Notes: generated from the sequence alone by a model not told the origin. 57,456 nucleotides of DNA from Mariprofundaceae bacterium (GCA_021772895.1 JAJFLC010000014.1:119391-176846), one strand, 5' to 3'; shown: positions 17,274-26,152, counted from the first letter of the stretch. Numbers and translations: made by a program.

Positions 17274-17611
17274 TGCCTGTTCTGAGCATTCACACCAATG
17301 TAAGTGTTAAAAATAACAATGCGCTGCTAAAAGAAGCTTCGGCTATTATTTCTCAGGCATTGGGAAAACCGGAAACCTATGTGATGATCAGGATTTCAGA
17401 TAACGAAAACATCTGTTTTGCAGGAAACAATGATCCCCTCGCCTATGTTGAGCTTACAAGCCTTGGTTTATCATCAGACCAAACCACCGCGCTTTCTGAA
17501 ACGATTTGTAGTTTCATCCAACAAAACCTGAATATTGATCCTGCACGTATCTATATCAAATTCTCCGCACCCGAACGCGCCATGTTTGGTTGGAACAGCG
17601 GAACCTTTTGA
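17273..17611 (+). CDS. MIF/phenylpyruvate tautomerase-like protein
   Basis: A 112-residue protein of the macrophage migration inhibitory factor branch of the tautomerase superfamily. Pro2 becomes the N-terminal catalytic proline after removal of Met (MPVLSIHTNV). ALGKPETYVMIRIS, FAGNNDPLAYVELTSLG and the C-terminal RIYIKFSAPERAMFGWNSGTF match the MIF pattern. Bacterial MIF homologues have tautomerase activity on enol/keto substrates, with unclear roles. It is the last gene of the rnf operon, coupled by TAATG to the small membrane protein, which is an uncommon neighbour for Rnf. Confidence 0.88.
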   Translation: MPVLSIHTNVSVKNNNALLKEASAIISQALGKPETYVMIRISDNENICFAGNNDPLAYVELTSLGLSSDQTTALSETICSFIQQNLNIDPARIYIKFSAPERAMFGWNSGTF

Positions 17612-17936
17612 TTTCAAGCAATATCACCGATACTTTCGCAATCAAGCTCTATAGCAATTCTTTCAGTAGATTATAAATACCTTGTTCAGATAAATGAAGC
17701 TATAAGTGGCGATTAAAAAGAACAGAGCCATTTTTCTGAACACCCGCTTTTAACTATTCATATAGCCCAAAAAGAAAAAAGGAGCCTTTCAGCTCCTCTT
17801 CCCTATCGAACACATTAGCTAAAATGTGATATGCACAATGTAGCATCCACAATTTGAAACCACCAGCAAAACGGATATTCTTCTACATTTTACACTACAA
17901 TAGCTGTATAACATCTCATATGAAAGGAGGTGATAC
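17612..17936. other. non-coding gap after the rnf operon
   Basis: This 325-base AT-rich stretch has no convincing gene. It holds one clear hairpin with flanking A/T tract (17780-17797) and the upstream region of the DUF6868-like gene. I see no tRNA or other RNA gene. Confidence 0.6.
17780..17797 (-). terminator. hairpin with T-tract on the minus strand
   Basis: AGGAGC pairs with GCTCCT around a 6-base loop. Read on the minus strand, the stem is followed by T6CT5, a typical intrinsic terminator that would stop transcripts arriving from the exported module at 18322-19248. Read on the plus strand, only TCTTCCC follows, so it is a poor terminator for the rnf operon. Confidence 0.55.
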
Positions 17937-18179
17937 ATGACAGTTGATATGTTACTTGGCGTACTCGGGTGGTCTGCCGTAATCAATATGGGCTTGTTAT
18001 TATGGTGGTTCCTGTGGTTTATGTGTGCGCATGATTTTATGTACCGAACGCAAAGCAAGTGGTTTAAGATTTCAGTAGAAAAATTTGATGCAATTAACTA
18101 TGCAGGCATGGCTTTTCATAAGATAAGCATCATTATATTTAACCTTGTTCCGTATTTGGCCTTACGAATCATCCTATAA
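17937..18179 (+). CDS. DUF6868-like small membrane protein
   Basis: An 80-residue product with a near-perfect ribosome site AAAGGAGGTGATAC before the ATG. Two hydrophobic segments (about 5-32 and 59-78) flank a polar loop with MYRTQSKWFKIS and a FDAINYAGMAFHKI segment, ending FNLVPYLALR. From memory this matches the DUF6868 family of about 80 residues, whose function is unknown. It is encoded between the Rnf operon and the second exported module, on its own strand and apparently as a single gene. Confidence 0.8.
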   Translation: MTVDMLLGVLGWSAVINMGLLLWWFLWFMCAHDFMYRTQSKWFKISVEKFDAINYAGMAFHKISIIIFNLVPYLALRIIL

Positions 18180-18321
18180 AAAACTGTTTGGAGAAATCGT
18201 TCGGAAACCATTTAGAAAAACAGTCATCCCTGAAACTCTGGGGTTAATACTTATGGTCAAACAGCACCTCAGACAGGAAGCTTCGAACATGATCTATGGC
18301 TAAATGCTGCCACTTCCAGGT

Positions 18322-18879
18322 TCAATCAATATCGACGTAAAAAACCATGCCTGAAACTTTATCTTCGTAAAATTTTGTCCACACATTAAACGTCGTACTC
18401 GGGTCAGAGAGCATCGTTCGTTTAATCACGGCATGTTTCTTCTGAGTGCCTTCATAGCCTGCAACCAACTGGTCACATATGCCACTGATCGAATAAAACG
18501 CTGAATCTTCATCAGACTCATCATCAAATATAAAACGACAGTTTAAACCACCGTTTGCGAGAGTATTTTTATCTGTCATACGCAATACATCGGACTGTAG
18601 ATTGATCACATCACGATCCACCACGCCTGCTGTTCTTGTGGCAAACAACACATGTGCATTTTTTTCAAGGTTGGTAATCAATTCACCAAGGTTGCCCGTG
18701 ATAATAGAATCAAAATTAACACTCGAATGATCTGCCTGAAATGCAACCAGATTCACATGTCGGCTCTCTAAAGCCTGCGCATGGGTTACAAAAGAGGAAG
18801 CAAGCAGCAATGGCAATATAACAATAGCGAAGGATGCCTTGCGGAATAAAGAAGCAGCTGTATATAGATTCATAGGCAT
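18322..18879 (-). CDS. exported cysteine-pair protein, module copy 2
   Basis: A divergent relative of the proteins at 10425-11569. The 185-residue product has a signal peptide (core about 16-30, probable cut after HAQA near 36). The mature part shares HVNLVAFQ, TAGVVDRDVI, DVLR, a cysteine pair (GLNCRF and SGICDQ) and a C-terminal W-x3-Y-x4-G region with them. The two cysteines fall in equivalent positions. A Ser/Asp/Glu-rich loop separates them, longer than in copy 1. It begins 6 bases after the stop of the small helical gene, so the order small-then-large is conserved. Function unknown. Confidence 0.75.
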   Translation of the reverse strand: MPMNLYTAASLFRKASFAIVILPLLLASSFVTHAQALESRHVNLVAFQADHSSVNFDSIITGNLGELITNLEKNAHVLFATRTAGVVDRDVINLQSDVLRMTDKNTLANGGLNCRFIFDDESDEDSAFYSISGICDQLVAGYEGTQKKHAVIKRTMLSDPSTTFNVWTKFYEDKVSGMVFYVDID

Positions 18880-18885
18880 GATGAT

Positions 18886-19248
18886 TCAAAGTCTCCTGAT
18901 CAACGCAAGCGTTTCACTCTGTGTCTGATTAATTTTCTCTTGTAGCGCGAGCCTCATCAGCTCTGCATCTGAGTGTGGCAAACCAATTTTTTCCAACTCA
19001 TCAATATCTCTTAGGTTAAAAACAAGTTCGCGGAGTTTCGCAACCATGATCCGTAGTGTTAACATTCTTTCAGATGTAAAGTGCTGGACAGAGCTCATTT
19101 GCTTGGCGTCTTCTCTGGCTTCTGCTGAAGATGAAACTGAAATTTGAACCGTTACTGAGCTAAGCAACAAAGCGAGAAAAAATAATATAGGAATTTTTTT
19201 CACCTTCACGCCATGGACATTACAATCTGTTATATATTTTCCAATCAT
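18886..19248 (-). CDS. small exported helical protein, module copy 2
   Basis: Counterpart of the protein at 10043-10351. The product as drawn has 120 residues. Residues about 16-43 form a signal peptide ending SSSAEA, preceded by a polar stretch, so translation may really begin at a downstream GTG just before KKIPILFF. The mature part is helical and ends with DIDELEKIGLPHSD...ETLALIRRL, aligning gap-free with the copy-1 protein. It is the first gene of the minus-strand pair. No clear ribosome site is visible at 19248. Confidence 0.7.
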   Translation of the reverse strand: MIGKYITDCNVHGVKVKKIPILFFLALLLSSVTVQISVSSSAEAREDAKQMSSVQHFTSERMLTLRIMVAKLRELVFNLRDIDELEKIGLPHSDAELMRLALQEKINQTQSETLALIRRL

Positions 19249-19558
19249 GGGACGGAACTTAACCAGCGATTATGACAAGATCATGACATCTGTTTATTCA
19301 TGGATATATCATTTAGAAAAAATAACAAAAAAAATCAATCACTACTTCGAAAAACCGGCTTTTATTTCGCATCCATTTATTTTTTTACATAATAACACAA
19401 TAAAATGAATTTTTTATAATTTTTTACATAAATGCACTTTTTTTATAAGCATCTCATGCAAAAGAATAAGTGAACACATCATAATAAAACACTATATTTT
19501 GAGAGAAATAAAATAGAGAAAAATATCACCAATAAAAAGTAACGAGGCAAAGGGGACT
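19249..19558. other. AT-rich divergent intergenic region
   Basis: These 310 bases separate the second exported module (-) from the PhzF-like gene (+). They are strongly AT-rich with many A and T runs. Promoters for both directions must lie here, but I cannot pick out convincing -35/-10 pairs, and there is no gene. Confidence 0.5.
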
Positions 19559-20338
19559 ATGAAACTGGATCTTTATCAAATTGATGCATTTGCAAACAAG
19601 GCATTTGAAGGCAACCCTGCCGCTGTTTGCCCATTGGAATATTGGTTGGATGACAAAACCATGCAAAATATCGCTATGGAAAACAACCTTTCTGAAACCG
19701 CTTTTTTTGTTAAAAATGAAACACAGTATGACATTCGCTGGTTCACCCCAACCGCTGAAGTAAATTTATGCGGACATGCCACACTGGCCAGCGCCCATCT
19801 GCTTTTTAATATGTTAAACTATTCAGATAACACCATTACATTCAACTCAAAAAGTGGTCCACTGCATGTCGTCAAAGATCAGAAAGTTATCACCATGGAT
19901 TTCCCAATTGAAACACCGATGCCGTGCGACACGCCCCAAGCCATCACTGATGCCTTTGGCAAAGCCCCGGTTGAAGTATTCAAATTCAATGATTACATCG
20001 TAATTTTTGATGATTATGAAGATTTAACCCGTTTTACGCCAAACATTGAAACATTGAAAATATTAGATTTGCGCGGTGTGTGCATTACATGCAAAGACAG
20101 CACATATGATTTTGTCAGTCGCTTTTTTGCACCCAATGTCGGTATCGATGAAGACAGCGTAACCGGCTCATCCTATACCCAGTTAATGCCTTACTGGGCT
20201 GCAAAACTCCAACAAACGAAACTGAACGCAAAACAGCTTTCACCCAGAGGTGGTGAAGTGCAATGTGAAATCAAGGGAAACCGTGTGCATATTTCAGGAA
20301 CAGCCGTGCATTATCTCACAGGTGAAATAAACATATAA
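19559..20338 (+). CDS. PhzF-family isomerase/epimerase
   Basis: A 259-residue member of the PhzF superfamily (diaminopimelate-epimerase fold). The N-terminal LYQIDAFANKAFEGNPAAVC, the catalytic glutamate in NLSETAF (Glu46), the WFTPTAEVNLCGHAT motif and the second-half FFAPNVGIDEDSVTGSS are all present. PhzF itself isomerises a phenazine precursor, but most relatives have unknown substrates and no other phenazine gene is here. AAGGGGA gives a good ribosome site. Length is near the usual 260-290. Confidence 0.92.
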   Translation: MKLDLYQIDAFANKAFEGNPAAVCPLEYWLDDKTMQNIAMENNLSETAFFVKNETQYDIRWFTPTAEVNLCGHATLASAHLLFNMLNYSDNTITFNSKSGPLHVVKDQKVITMDFPIETPMPCDTPQAITDAFGKAPVEVFKFNDYIVIFDDYEDLTRFTPNIETLKILDLRGVCITCKDSTYDFVSRFFAPNVGIDEDSVTGSSYTQLMPYWAAKLQQTKLNAKQLSPRGGEVQCEIKGNRVHISGTAVHYLTGEINI

Positions 20339-20405
20339 CAACGCGCGATTAACAGCCGTTCATAACTCGGTTGAAATGTTATTGATAAAAAGGGAATGTA
20401 TAAAA

Positions 20406-20698
20406 ATGTACACCGTTATATTCAAAGCAGAAATCAACAAGCTTGATCCCTCCCACCATGAGATGGCCACACAAATGAGAGGCCTGGCGCAATCAATATG
20501 GCTGCGCTGAATTCACATCAGTGATTGAAGGAACACAGGAAATTGCAATTTCCTATTGGCAGAATCAGGAACAGATAAAACAATGGAAACAGGATGCCAG
20601 ACATCTGGCAGTGCAAACCTTGGGACGCACGCAATGCGTACAAACCATATCAGGTTCAAGTGGTGGAAATAATTCGGAAATATAGTGAAGGTGTATAA
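20406..20698 (+). pseudogene. antibiotic-biosynthesis-monooxygenase-like gene, two frameshifts
   Basis: Three consecutive frames together read as one small ABM-fold (YqjZ-like) protein. Frame 1 from ATG 20406 gives MYTVIFKAEINKLD and breaks near 20495. The next frame continues from 20497 as YGCAEFTSVIEGTQEIAISY...QWKQDARHLAVQTLG and breaks near 20637. The third frame gives YKPYQVQVVEIIRKYSEGV and stops at 20698. Each break is a +1 shift. An AGGGA precedes the start. It is either a decayed gene or two sequencing errors. Confidence 0.75.
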
Positions 20699-20850
20699 CT
20701 TCAAAAAAACATATTTAGCAATCTAAATCTCATACATTTAAACACATTATACTAAATATTCTTGTAGATTTTATTTAAAATAGCAAGGTTTGTTGAATTA
20801 TTCATACATTTAATAAAAATTCTTTACAAAACATTTGAATAAGCACTCAG

Positions 20851-22872
20851 TTACTTACTCTGAGCAGCTGCCTCCAGACGGGCTCGCATGGCTGCCATGC
20901 TATCGATCACCTCTTCCTGTGCTTCTTCGGTATCCGTATCGCGATCCACCCACCAAAGCGTCTCCTGATCCGGTTCTTTCAAAAAGGGTGAAGGCGCAGT
21001 TTTTTCTTTCTGGCCAAAACGGGAGCGGACACGGGCACGGCTTAATGTCAGACGATAGCGAGCACGGGTCATCGCCACATACATCAGTCGCCGTTCCTCT
21101 TCCATTCGATTCTCTTCCAGCGCAGATTTATGCGGAAAACTTCCTTCCTCCATGCCAATCACATAGACATGAGAAAACTCGAGGCCTTTAGCGGCATGCA
21201 CGGTCATCAAACGCACCTGACCACTCGGATCATCATCCTCTTTATCCGCCAGCAAGAACACTTTCTGCAAAAAATCAGTCAATGAACCCCCATCCTCTGC
21301 ATGACTTAACCACCAGCGACGAAGCTCGTTCACATTGGCGATACGGCGCTCTTTGACCTTTTCATCTTCACCATCTTTTTCCATCGCTGCGGTCAGCAAA
21401 GAACGATCCATCAGTGCATCAAAAGCATCATCCGGCTCACCATTGAGAAAGATATGTTCGAGGCCCACAATCATATCTCCAAACTCCCGAAGCATATGAC
21501 TCAATCGATGATCCAGCTTCTCATCAAGACAGGCTTCCAGAAGTGAGCAGCCATGCACCTGTGAAAAACTTCCGATGTCACCGAGTGCTTTGTCCCCGAC
21601 ACCTCTTCTTGGTTTTGAAACCGCCCGCATAAATGCAAGATCATCAGAAAAATTAGCAATCAGACGCAGATAAGCCAGCACATCCTGAATCTCTGCACGA
21701 TCAAAAAAAGAGAGCCCGCCACTGACATGGTATGGAATGTTTGCCGAGCGCAATGCCATCTCAATGGGTCGAGATTGATAACTGGCGCGATAAAGGACAC
21801 AGAAGTCGTCCCACTTCAAACTTTTTGCATTCAGGCTTACCACACCTGAACCTGAAACCGCCCGTTGGGTCTTGATATCACCAGCGATACGCTCACCCTC
21901 CTCTTCCGGGTTTGGAGATTCCCATACACGTACCGATTTACCCTGCCCCAAATTCGAGCGTAGCGTTTTACCCAAACGTTCCGAATTATTGGCAATCAGA
22001 CTGTTTGCAGCATTTAAAATCATGCCTGTGGAACGATAATTCTCTTCCAGACGAATCACTGTCAGGCTCGGATAATCGCGTTCAAGCTGGAATAGATTTT
22101 TAACTTCAGCACCACGCCAGCCGTAGATCGACTGATCATCATCACCCACCACGGTCAGGTTACCATGTTCAGGCACCAGCAAACGCACCAGATCGTACTG
22201 TACCCGACTGGAATCCTGATATTCATCGATTAAAAAGTGGCGTGTGCGTGCCTGCCACTTCGCTCTGATCCCCTCATGTTCAGAAAGCAAACGAATGGGC
22301 AATACCATCAGATCATCAAAATCAACGGCATTCATTTTTCTAAGCAGTGCATCATAGCGTTCACGCACTTTAGAGAGCGAGCCATCAGTATCATCCAGCA
22401 TCGCATTTTTCAGCATCGAAACACGTGAGATCAGGCGATCCACCTGATCTGCATCAGAGGGCAGCTTCATATCCTGCAAGACACTACGCATGGCTGCCCG
22501 TTGCTCAGCACCTGAAAAAATTGATAGATTGGTTTTGCAGCCAATCAAATCTGCATCTTCACGCACAATCGCAAGACCCAATGCATGAAATGTACAGATA
22601 CGGAGTTTTTTGCTTTTTTCGCCCAGCCGTGCAGCCAGCCGCTCTCTCATTTCACGTGCCGCTTTGTTGGTGAAGGTCACCGAGGTAATGGCATCATCCG
22701 GCACATCACGTTCAACCAATGCAGCAATACGCTCGGTAATCACACGGGTTTTACCTGAACCTGCACCTGCCAAAACAAGCAAGGGCCCGCCTCGATAAAA
22801 CACGGCTTTGTACTGTTCTTCATTGAGTCCTGAGGATGTTGTTGAAGATGTTGAGGGTATAACCGATGACAT
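20851..22872 (-). CDS. rep: UvrD/Rep-family superfamily I DNA helicase
   Basis: A 3'-5' DNA helicase that unwinds duplex DNA at stalled forks or during repair. From ATG 22872 it has 673 residues, the size of E. coli Rep. Walker A LAGAGSGKTRVI lies at about 31-42. DEYQDSS (motif II), VGDDDQSIYGWRGA (motif III), LEENYRST (motif IV), TVHAAKGLEF (motif V) and YVAMTRARYRL (motif VI) follow. It lacks the long UvrD/PcrA C-terminal tail, favouring Rep. An upstream TTG at 22908 is also possible; neither start has a clear ribosome site. Confidence 0.92.
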   Translation of the reverse strand: MSSVIPSTSSTTSSGLNEEQYKAVFYRGGPLLVLAGAGSGKTRVITERIAALVERDVPDDAITSVTFTNKAAREMRERLAARLGEKSKKLRICTFHALGLAIVREDADLIGCKTNLSIFSGAEQRAAMRSVLQDMKLPSDADQVDRLISRVSMLKNAMLDDTDGSLSKVRERYDALLRKMNAVDFDDLMVLPIRLLSEHEGIRAKWQARTRHFLIDEYQDSSRVQYDLVRLLVPEHGNLTVVGDDDQSIYGWRGAEVKNLFQLERDYPSLTVIRLEENYRSTGMILNAANSLIANNSERLGKTLRSNLGQGKSVRVWESPNPEEEGERIAGDIKTQRAVSGSGVVSLNAKSLKWDDFCVLYRASYQSRPIEMALRSANIPYHVSGGLSFFDRAEIQDVLAYLRLIANFSDDLAFMRAVSKPRRGVGDKALGDIGSFSQVHGCSLLEACLDEKLDHRLSHMLREFGDMIVGLEHIFLNGEPDDAFDALMDRSLLTAAMEKDGEDEKVKERRIANVNELRRWWLSHAEDGGSLTDFLQKVFLLADKEDDDPSGQVRLMTVHAAKGLEFSHVYVIGMEEGSFPHKSALEENRMEEERRLMYVAMTRARYRLTLSRARVRSRFGQKEKTAPSPFLKEPDQETLWWVDRDTDTEEAQEEVIDSMAAMRARLEAAAQSK

Positions 22873-22996
22873 GGCGATGCAGCATAGAGAATCACTGTTA
22901 TCTGGCAAGCACCATGATTTTTATGCAAATAATATGTAGATTCTATCTGTATATTTTAATAATGTTGACCTTGATCACTCCAATAAGGGGCTACGA

Positions 22997-24364
22997 TTGG
23001 ACCGCAACACATTTCCACATCAAATATTCCGCGAATATGACGTTCGAGGTATAGCCGGAACAGAAATCACCGAGGCACTGGCTTACCGACTGGGTCAAGC
23101 CTATGCAGCCATGTTACCTGCCGATGAATTACGCCCGGTCATTGTGGCAAGAGATGTACGCATCTCAGGCCCGGTCATTCAAAAGGCCGTGATAAAAGGC
23201 CTGCGTGATAGCGGCATCAATGTGATCGATATCGGCATGGGCCCGACACCACTGGCCTATTACGCTGTATTCCATCTTGATGCTGCCGGCTGCATCATGA
23301 TTACAGCCAGTCACAATCCTGCTGATTATAATGGTTTTAAGATGATGAAAGACCGTGAAAGCATGCATGGTCAGGACATTCAAACATTAAAAAATCTGAT
23401 GTTAAAAAAACACAACAAGGCAAATCATCAAGGTTTATCTACTGACATGGATGTCACCCCTGATTATGCTGATTTTATTCAGCAGGATATTCAATTGGCG
23501 AGACCATTGAAGGTTGTTATTGATGCTGGAAACGGCCCCTCCGGAATCATTGCAGCACCCCTCTATCGAAAACTTGGCTGTGAAGTGATTGAACTTTTCT
23601 GCAAACCCGATGGAAATTTCCCTAATCACCACCCGGACCCAACTGTTGAAAAAAACATGCAGGCTATTGCAGTCGAAGTCCAGAAACATAAAGCGGATCT
23701 GGGCATTGCCTTTGATGGTGATGGCGATCGTATTGGTGTCGTAGATGAAAACGGAAACATGATATGGGGCGATATGCTCCTGCTTCTGCTTTCAAGGGTT
23801 TTACTGCAAAAACACCCCGGCGCGACCATCATTTCTGAAGTGAAATCTTCACAGCATATGTATGATGACATTGCTGCTCATGGTGGCCATGCAATCATGT
23901 GGCGAACAGGTCACTCACCCATCAAGGCCAAAATGAAAGAGACCGGCGCCTTACTTGCAGGTGAAATGAGCGGCCACATCTTTTTTGCCGACCGTTTTTT
24001 TGGCTTTGATGATGCCGTTTATGCCGGCGCACGCGTTATGGAAATGTTAACGCAGCAAAATCTGTCAGCATCCAGGCTGTTATCAAATGTCCCGAGTGCT
24101 GTCACAACACCGGAAATCAGGGTAGACTGTGCTGATGAACAGAAATTCAAACTTGTTGAAGAGGCAAAGTCCCATTTTTCAAATCTGGATTACGATATCA
24201 TTGATGTCGATGGAATGCGTATAAAGTTTGAAGATGGCTGGGGATTACTGCGTGCATCCAACACGCAACCCGGCCTTGTATTACGTTTTGAAGCCCCAAC
24301 TGAAAAACGTCTCCAGGAAATGCGGCACTTAATCGAAGGATGGCTTGAGACCCATGCAGGATAA
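22997..24364 (+). CDS. algC: phosphomannomutase/phosphoglucomutase
   Basis: This alpha-D-phosphohexomutase interconverts hexose 1- and 6-phosphates, supplying precursors for surface polysaccharide and glycogen. It has 455 residues. The phosphoserine loop TASHNP carries Ser105, metal ligands lie in DGDGDR (Asp240, 242, 244), the sugar loop reads GEMSGH and the phosphate loop RASNTQPGL. The start is a TTG preceded by AAGGGG at 7 bases; no ATG fits the family N-terminus (IFREYDVRG). The following kinase gene overlaps its 3' end by 11 bases. Confidence 0.93.
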   Translation: MDRNTFPHQIFREYDVRGIAGTEITEALAYRLGQAYAAMLPADELRPVIVARDVRISGPVIQKAVIKGLRDSGINVIDIGMGPTPLAYYAVFHLDAAGCIMITASHNPADYNGFKMMKDRESMHGQDIQTLKNLMLKKHNKANHQGLSTDMDVTPDYADFIQQDIQLARPLKVVIDAGNGPSGIIAAPLYRKLGCEVIELFCKPDGNFPNHHPDPTVEKNMQAIAVEVQKHKADLGIAFDGDGDRIGVVDENGNMIWGDMLLLLLSRVLLQKHPGATIISEVKSSQHMYDDIAAHGGHAIMWRTGHSPIKAKMKETGALLAGEMSGHIFFADRFFGFDDAVYAGARVMEMLTQQNLSASRLLSNVPSAVTTPEIRVDCADEQKFKLVEEAKSHFSNLDYDIIDVDGMRIKFEDGWGLLRASNTQPGLVLRFEAPTEKRLQEMRHLIEGWLETHAG

Positions 24365-25814
24365 ACAACTTACAACCGCACTCAAGGCCCTGTTTGACCA
24401 TGGCCGGGATGCCATGTTTATCGCTGATTTGAATGGTATATTCACCCATGTGAATGAAGCTTTTTTAAAGCTTTACTGCTACACCGAAGATGAGGTGATT
24501 GGTCAGCCGATCAGCATGATCCAATCAAACCTTCATAACCCTGAGTTTTTCAAAGAAATTCATCAGGAACTGGAAGATAAAGGTTCCTGGAGTGGAGAAT
24601 TGCGTAACGCGAGTTATGCCGGTGAGATCATTCATATCTGGACTCAAATCATCAAAACAGAGGATGGCTACACAAGTATTCAGGTTGACCTGCGTGAACG
24701 TGATCGGACCAGCAGACAGGTTGAACAAACCGCAAGGCTGGAATCCATATCTACGCTTGCCGGCGGCATCGCACATGAATTCAACAACATTTTGGCAGGC
24801 GTACAAGGGCACTTGTACATGTTTCGGCGCATTATCCCTGAGGATAACATCAAAGAAAAAGAGCGCATGCAACGTATCAGTAAACTGATTGAACGTGCGA
24901 CCGGGCTTGTGCAAAACATGCTTGTTTTCTCAAAACAGAAACAGACCGTGAATCGGGAAGTCTCACTTTCTGCATTGTTGGAAGACACCATTAAACTGAG
25001 TCAGGCATCCGTACCCAAAACGGTTGAACTCGATCTCGAAATCAACCATCACAGATTGATTGTTTTGGCCAATGAGATTGAACTTAAACAGATGTTGTTT
25101 GAACTCATTGCAAATGCCAGCAGTGCATTTAATTCTATGAGTCAGTCCATGCTGCCTTCCAAGCCAAAAATCTCAATCAGCCTCGATATAAAAGAACAAA
25201 CACACGCCCAAATCACCATTCAGGATAACGGCTGTGGAATGAGTGAATCCACGCTGCAACATTGCCGCGATCCCTTTTTCACAACCAAACCCGTTGGACA
25301 AGGCACAGGTCTGGGACTGTCCAGTGCTAACAGTTACATCAAACAGTTGGGTGGCTCATTCAATATTGATAGCCAGATCGATGTCGGGACAACCATTCAA
25401 ATCCTTCTACCACTGGCACATGAAAGCCATCAGGTTCCACCGTTAAATCTCACAGTATTGTTGGCTGATGATGATGAAGATATTCGAATATCCTTGCATG
25501 AAATTCTGGCGAGTAGCGGTTACAGTGTTCTTGAAGCATCGGATGGAATTGAAGCTTTAGATTTATGGCAACAACATGAAAAAAACATTGATGCCATCAT
25601 CATGGATATTGTCATGCCCAACATGGACGGGCTCGAATTCACCAGCACCATCCGGGAAATGGGTAGCATGGTTCCGATATGTATGATGACAGGTTATTCA
25701 AACCAGAATATTCGGGCTGATCTGAAAGTCAGTCTGCTGCGCAAACCTGTCGACCCAGGCCTGATTCTAAAATATCTGGAGCATCAGCTTTCCGAGAACA
25801 ACTCAGATAATTGA
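24354..25814 (+). CDS. soluble hybrid histidine kinase (PAS, HisKA, ATPase, receiver)
   Basis: A 486-residue protein with no membrane helices. A PAS domain spans about 8-115 (THVNEAFLKLY). The phosphoacceptor box GGIAHEFNN carries His141. The ATPase domain has DNGCGMSE and GQGTGLGLSS. The C-terminal receiver has LLADDDEDI and phospho-acceptor Asp418 in IMDIVMP. Domain order and the HxFNN box match the membrane kinase at 6300-8126. The ATG overlaps the phosphomannomutase stop. Its 3' end overlaps the 3' end of the convergent fliT-like gene by 31 bases. No cognate output gene is adjacent. Confidence 0.92.
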   Translation: MQDKQLTTALKALFDHGRDAMFIADLNGIFTHVNEAFLKLYCYTEDEVIGQPISMIQSNLHNPEFFKEIHQELEDKGSWSGELRNASYAGEIIHIWTQIIKTEDGYTSIQVDLRERDRTSRQVEQTARLESISTLAGGIAHEFNNILAGVQGHLYMFRRIIPEDNIKEKERMQRISKLIERATGLVQNMLVFSKQKQTVNREVSLSALLEDTIKLSQASVPKTVELDLEINHHRLIVLANEIELKQMLFELIANASSAFNSMSQSMLPSKPKISISLDIKEQTHAQITIQDNGCGMSESTLQHCRDPFFTTKPVGQGTGLGLSSANSYIKQLGGSFNIDSQIDVGTTIQILLPLAHESHQVPPLNLTVLLADDDEDIRISLHEILASSGYSVLEASDGIEALDLWQQHEKNIDAIIMDIVMPNMDGLEFTSTIREMGSMVPICMMTGYSNQNIRADLKVSLLRKPVDPGLILKYLEHQLSENNSDN

Positions 25815-26131
25815 TATAGTTTTTTTGAACTCCGGTCGATGCCATCAATATCTTCCGAAACCTGCCGCATATTTGAAGAGATCAAACGTATCACGCGCCG
25901 CTGTTGCATCGAAAGCCACTGTATCCTGTTCGCATAATTTTCCAGCCCATGAACCTTTTTTTCATCTGATTCAATCAATTGCTGAAGCTGTTGCATCGAA
26001 GACGCAAACCCATGCTCTTTATCGGTGAGCCGATTCCACTGTTGCTTCTGAACAATGGCCTGCATAGAAACCAGCGATTTTTCACATTGATCAATCGCCT
26101 GATTAAAAACAGACTGCAACGTATCACTCAT
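25784..26131 (-). CDS. FliT-like flagellar protein
   Basis: A 115-residue, fully helical, glutamine-rich protein, last gene of the flagellar cluster, 21 bases after fliS. Sequence identity to FliT is not obvious to me, but size, helical pattern (heptad-like Leu/Ile spacing) and position right after fliD-fliS fit the FliT export chaperone, which binds FliD. It overlaps the convergent kinase gene by 31 bases at its 3' end. Function inferred mainly from position. Confidence 0.6.
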   Translation of the reverse strand: MSDTLQSVFNQAIDQCEKSLVSMQAIVQKQQWNRLTDKEHGFASSMQQLQQLIESDEKKVHGLENYANRIQWLSMQQRRVIRLISSNMRQVSEDIDGIDRSSKKLYQLSELFSES

Positions 26132-26152
26132 TATGGCAATTCACCCGGTAAC

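Noticed and set aside
17819-18058. Minus-strand open frame of 79 codons
   Set aside because: It overlaps the DUF6868-like gene, which has an excellent ribosome site and a membrane-protein pattern; the minus frame has neither.
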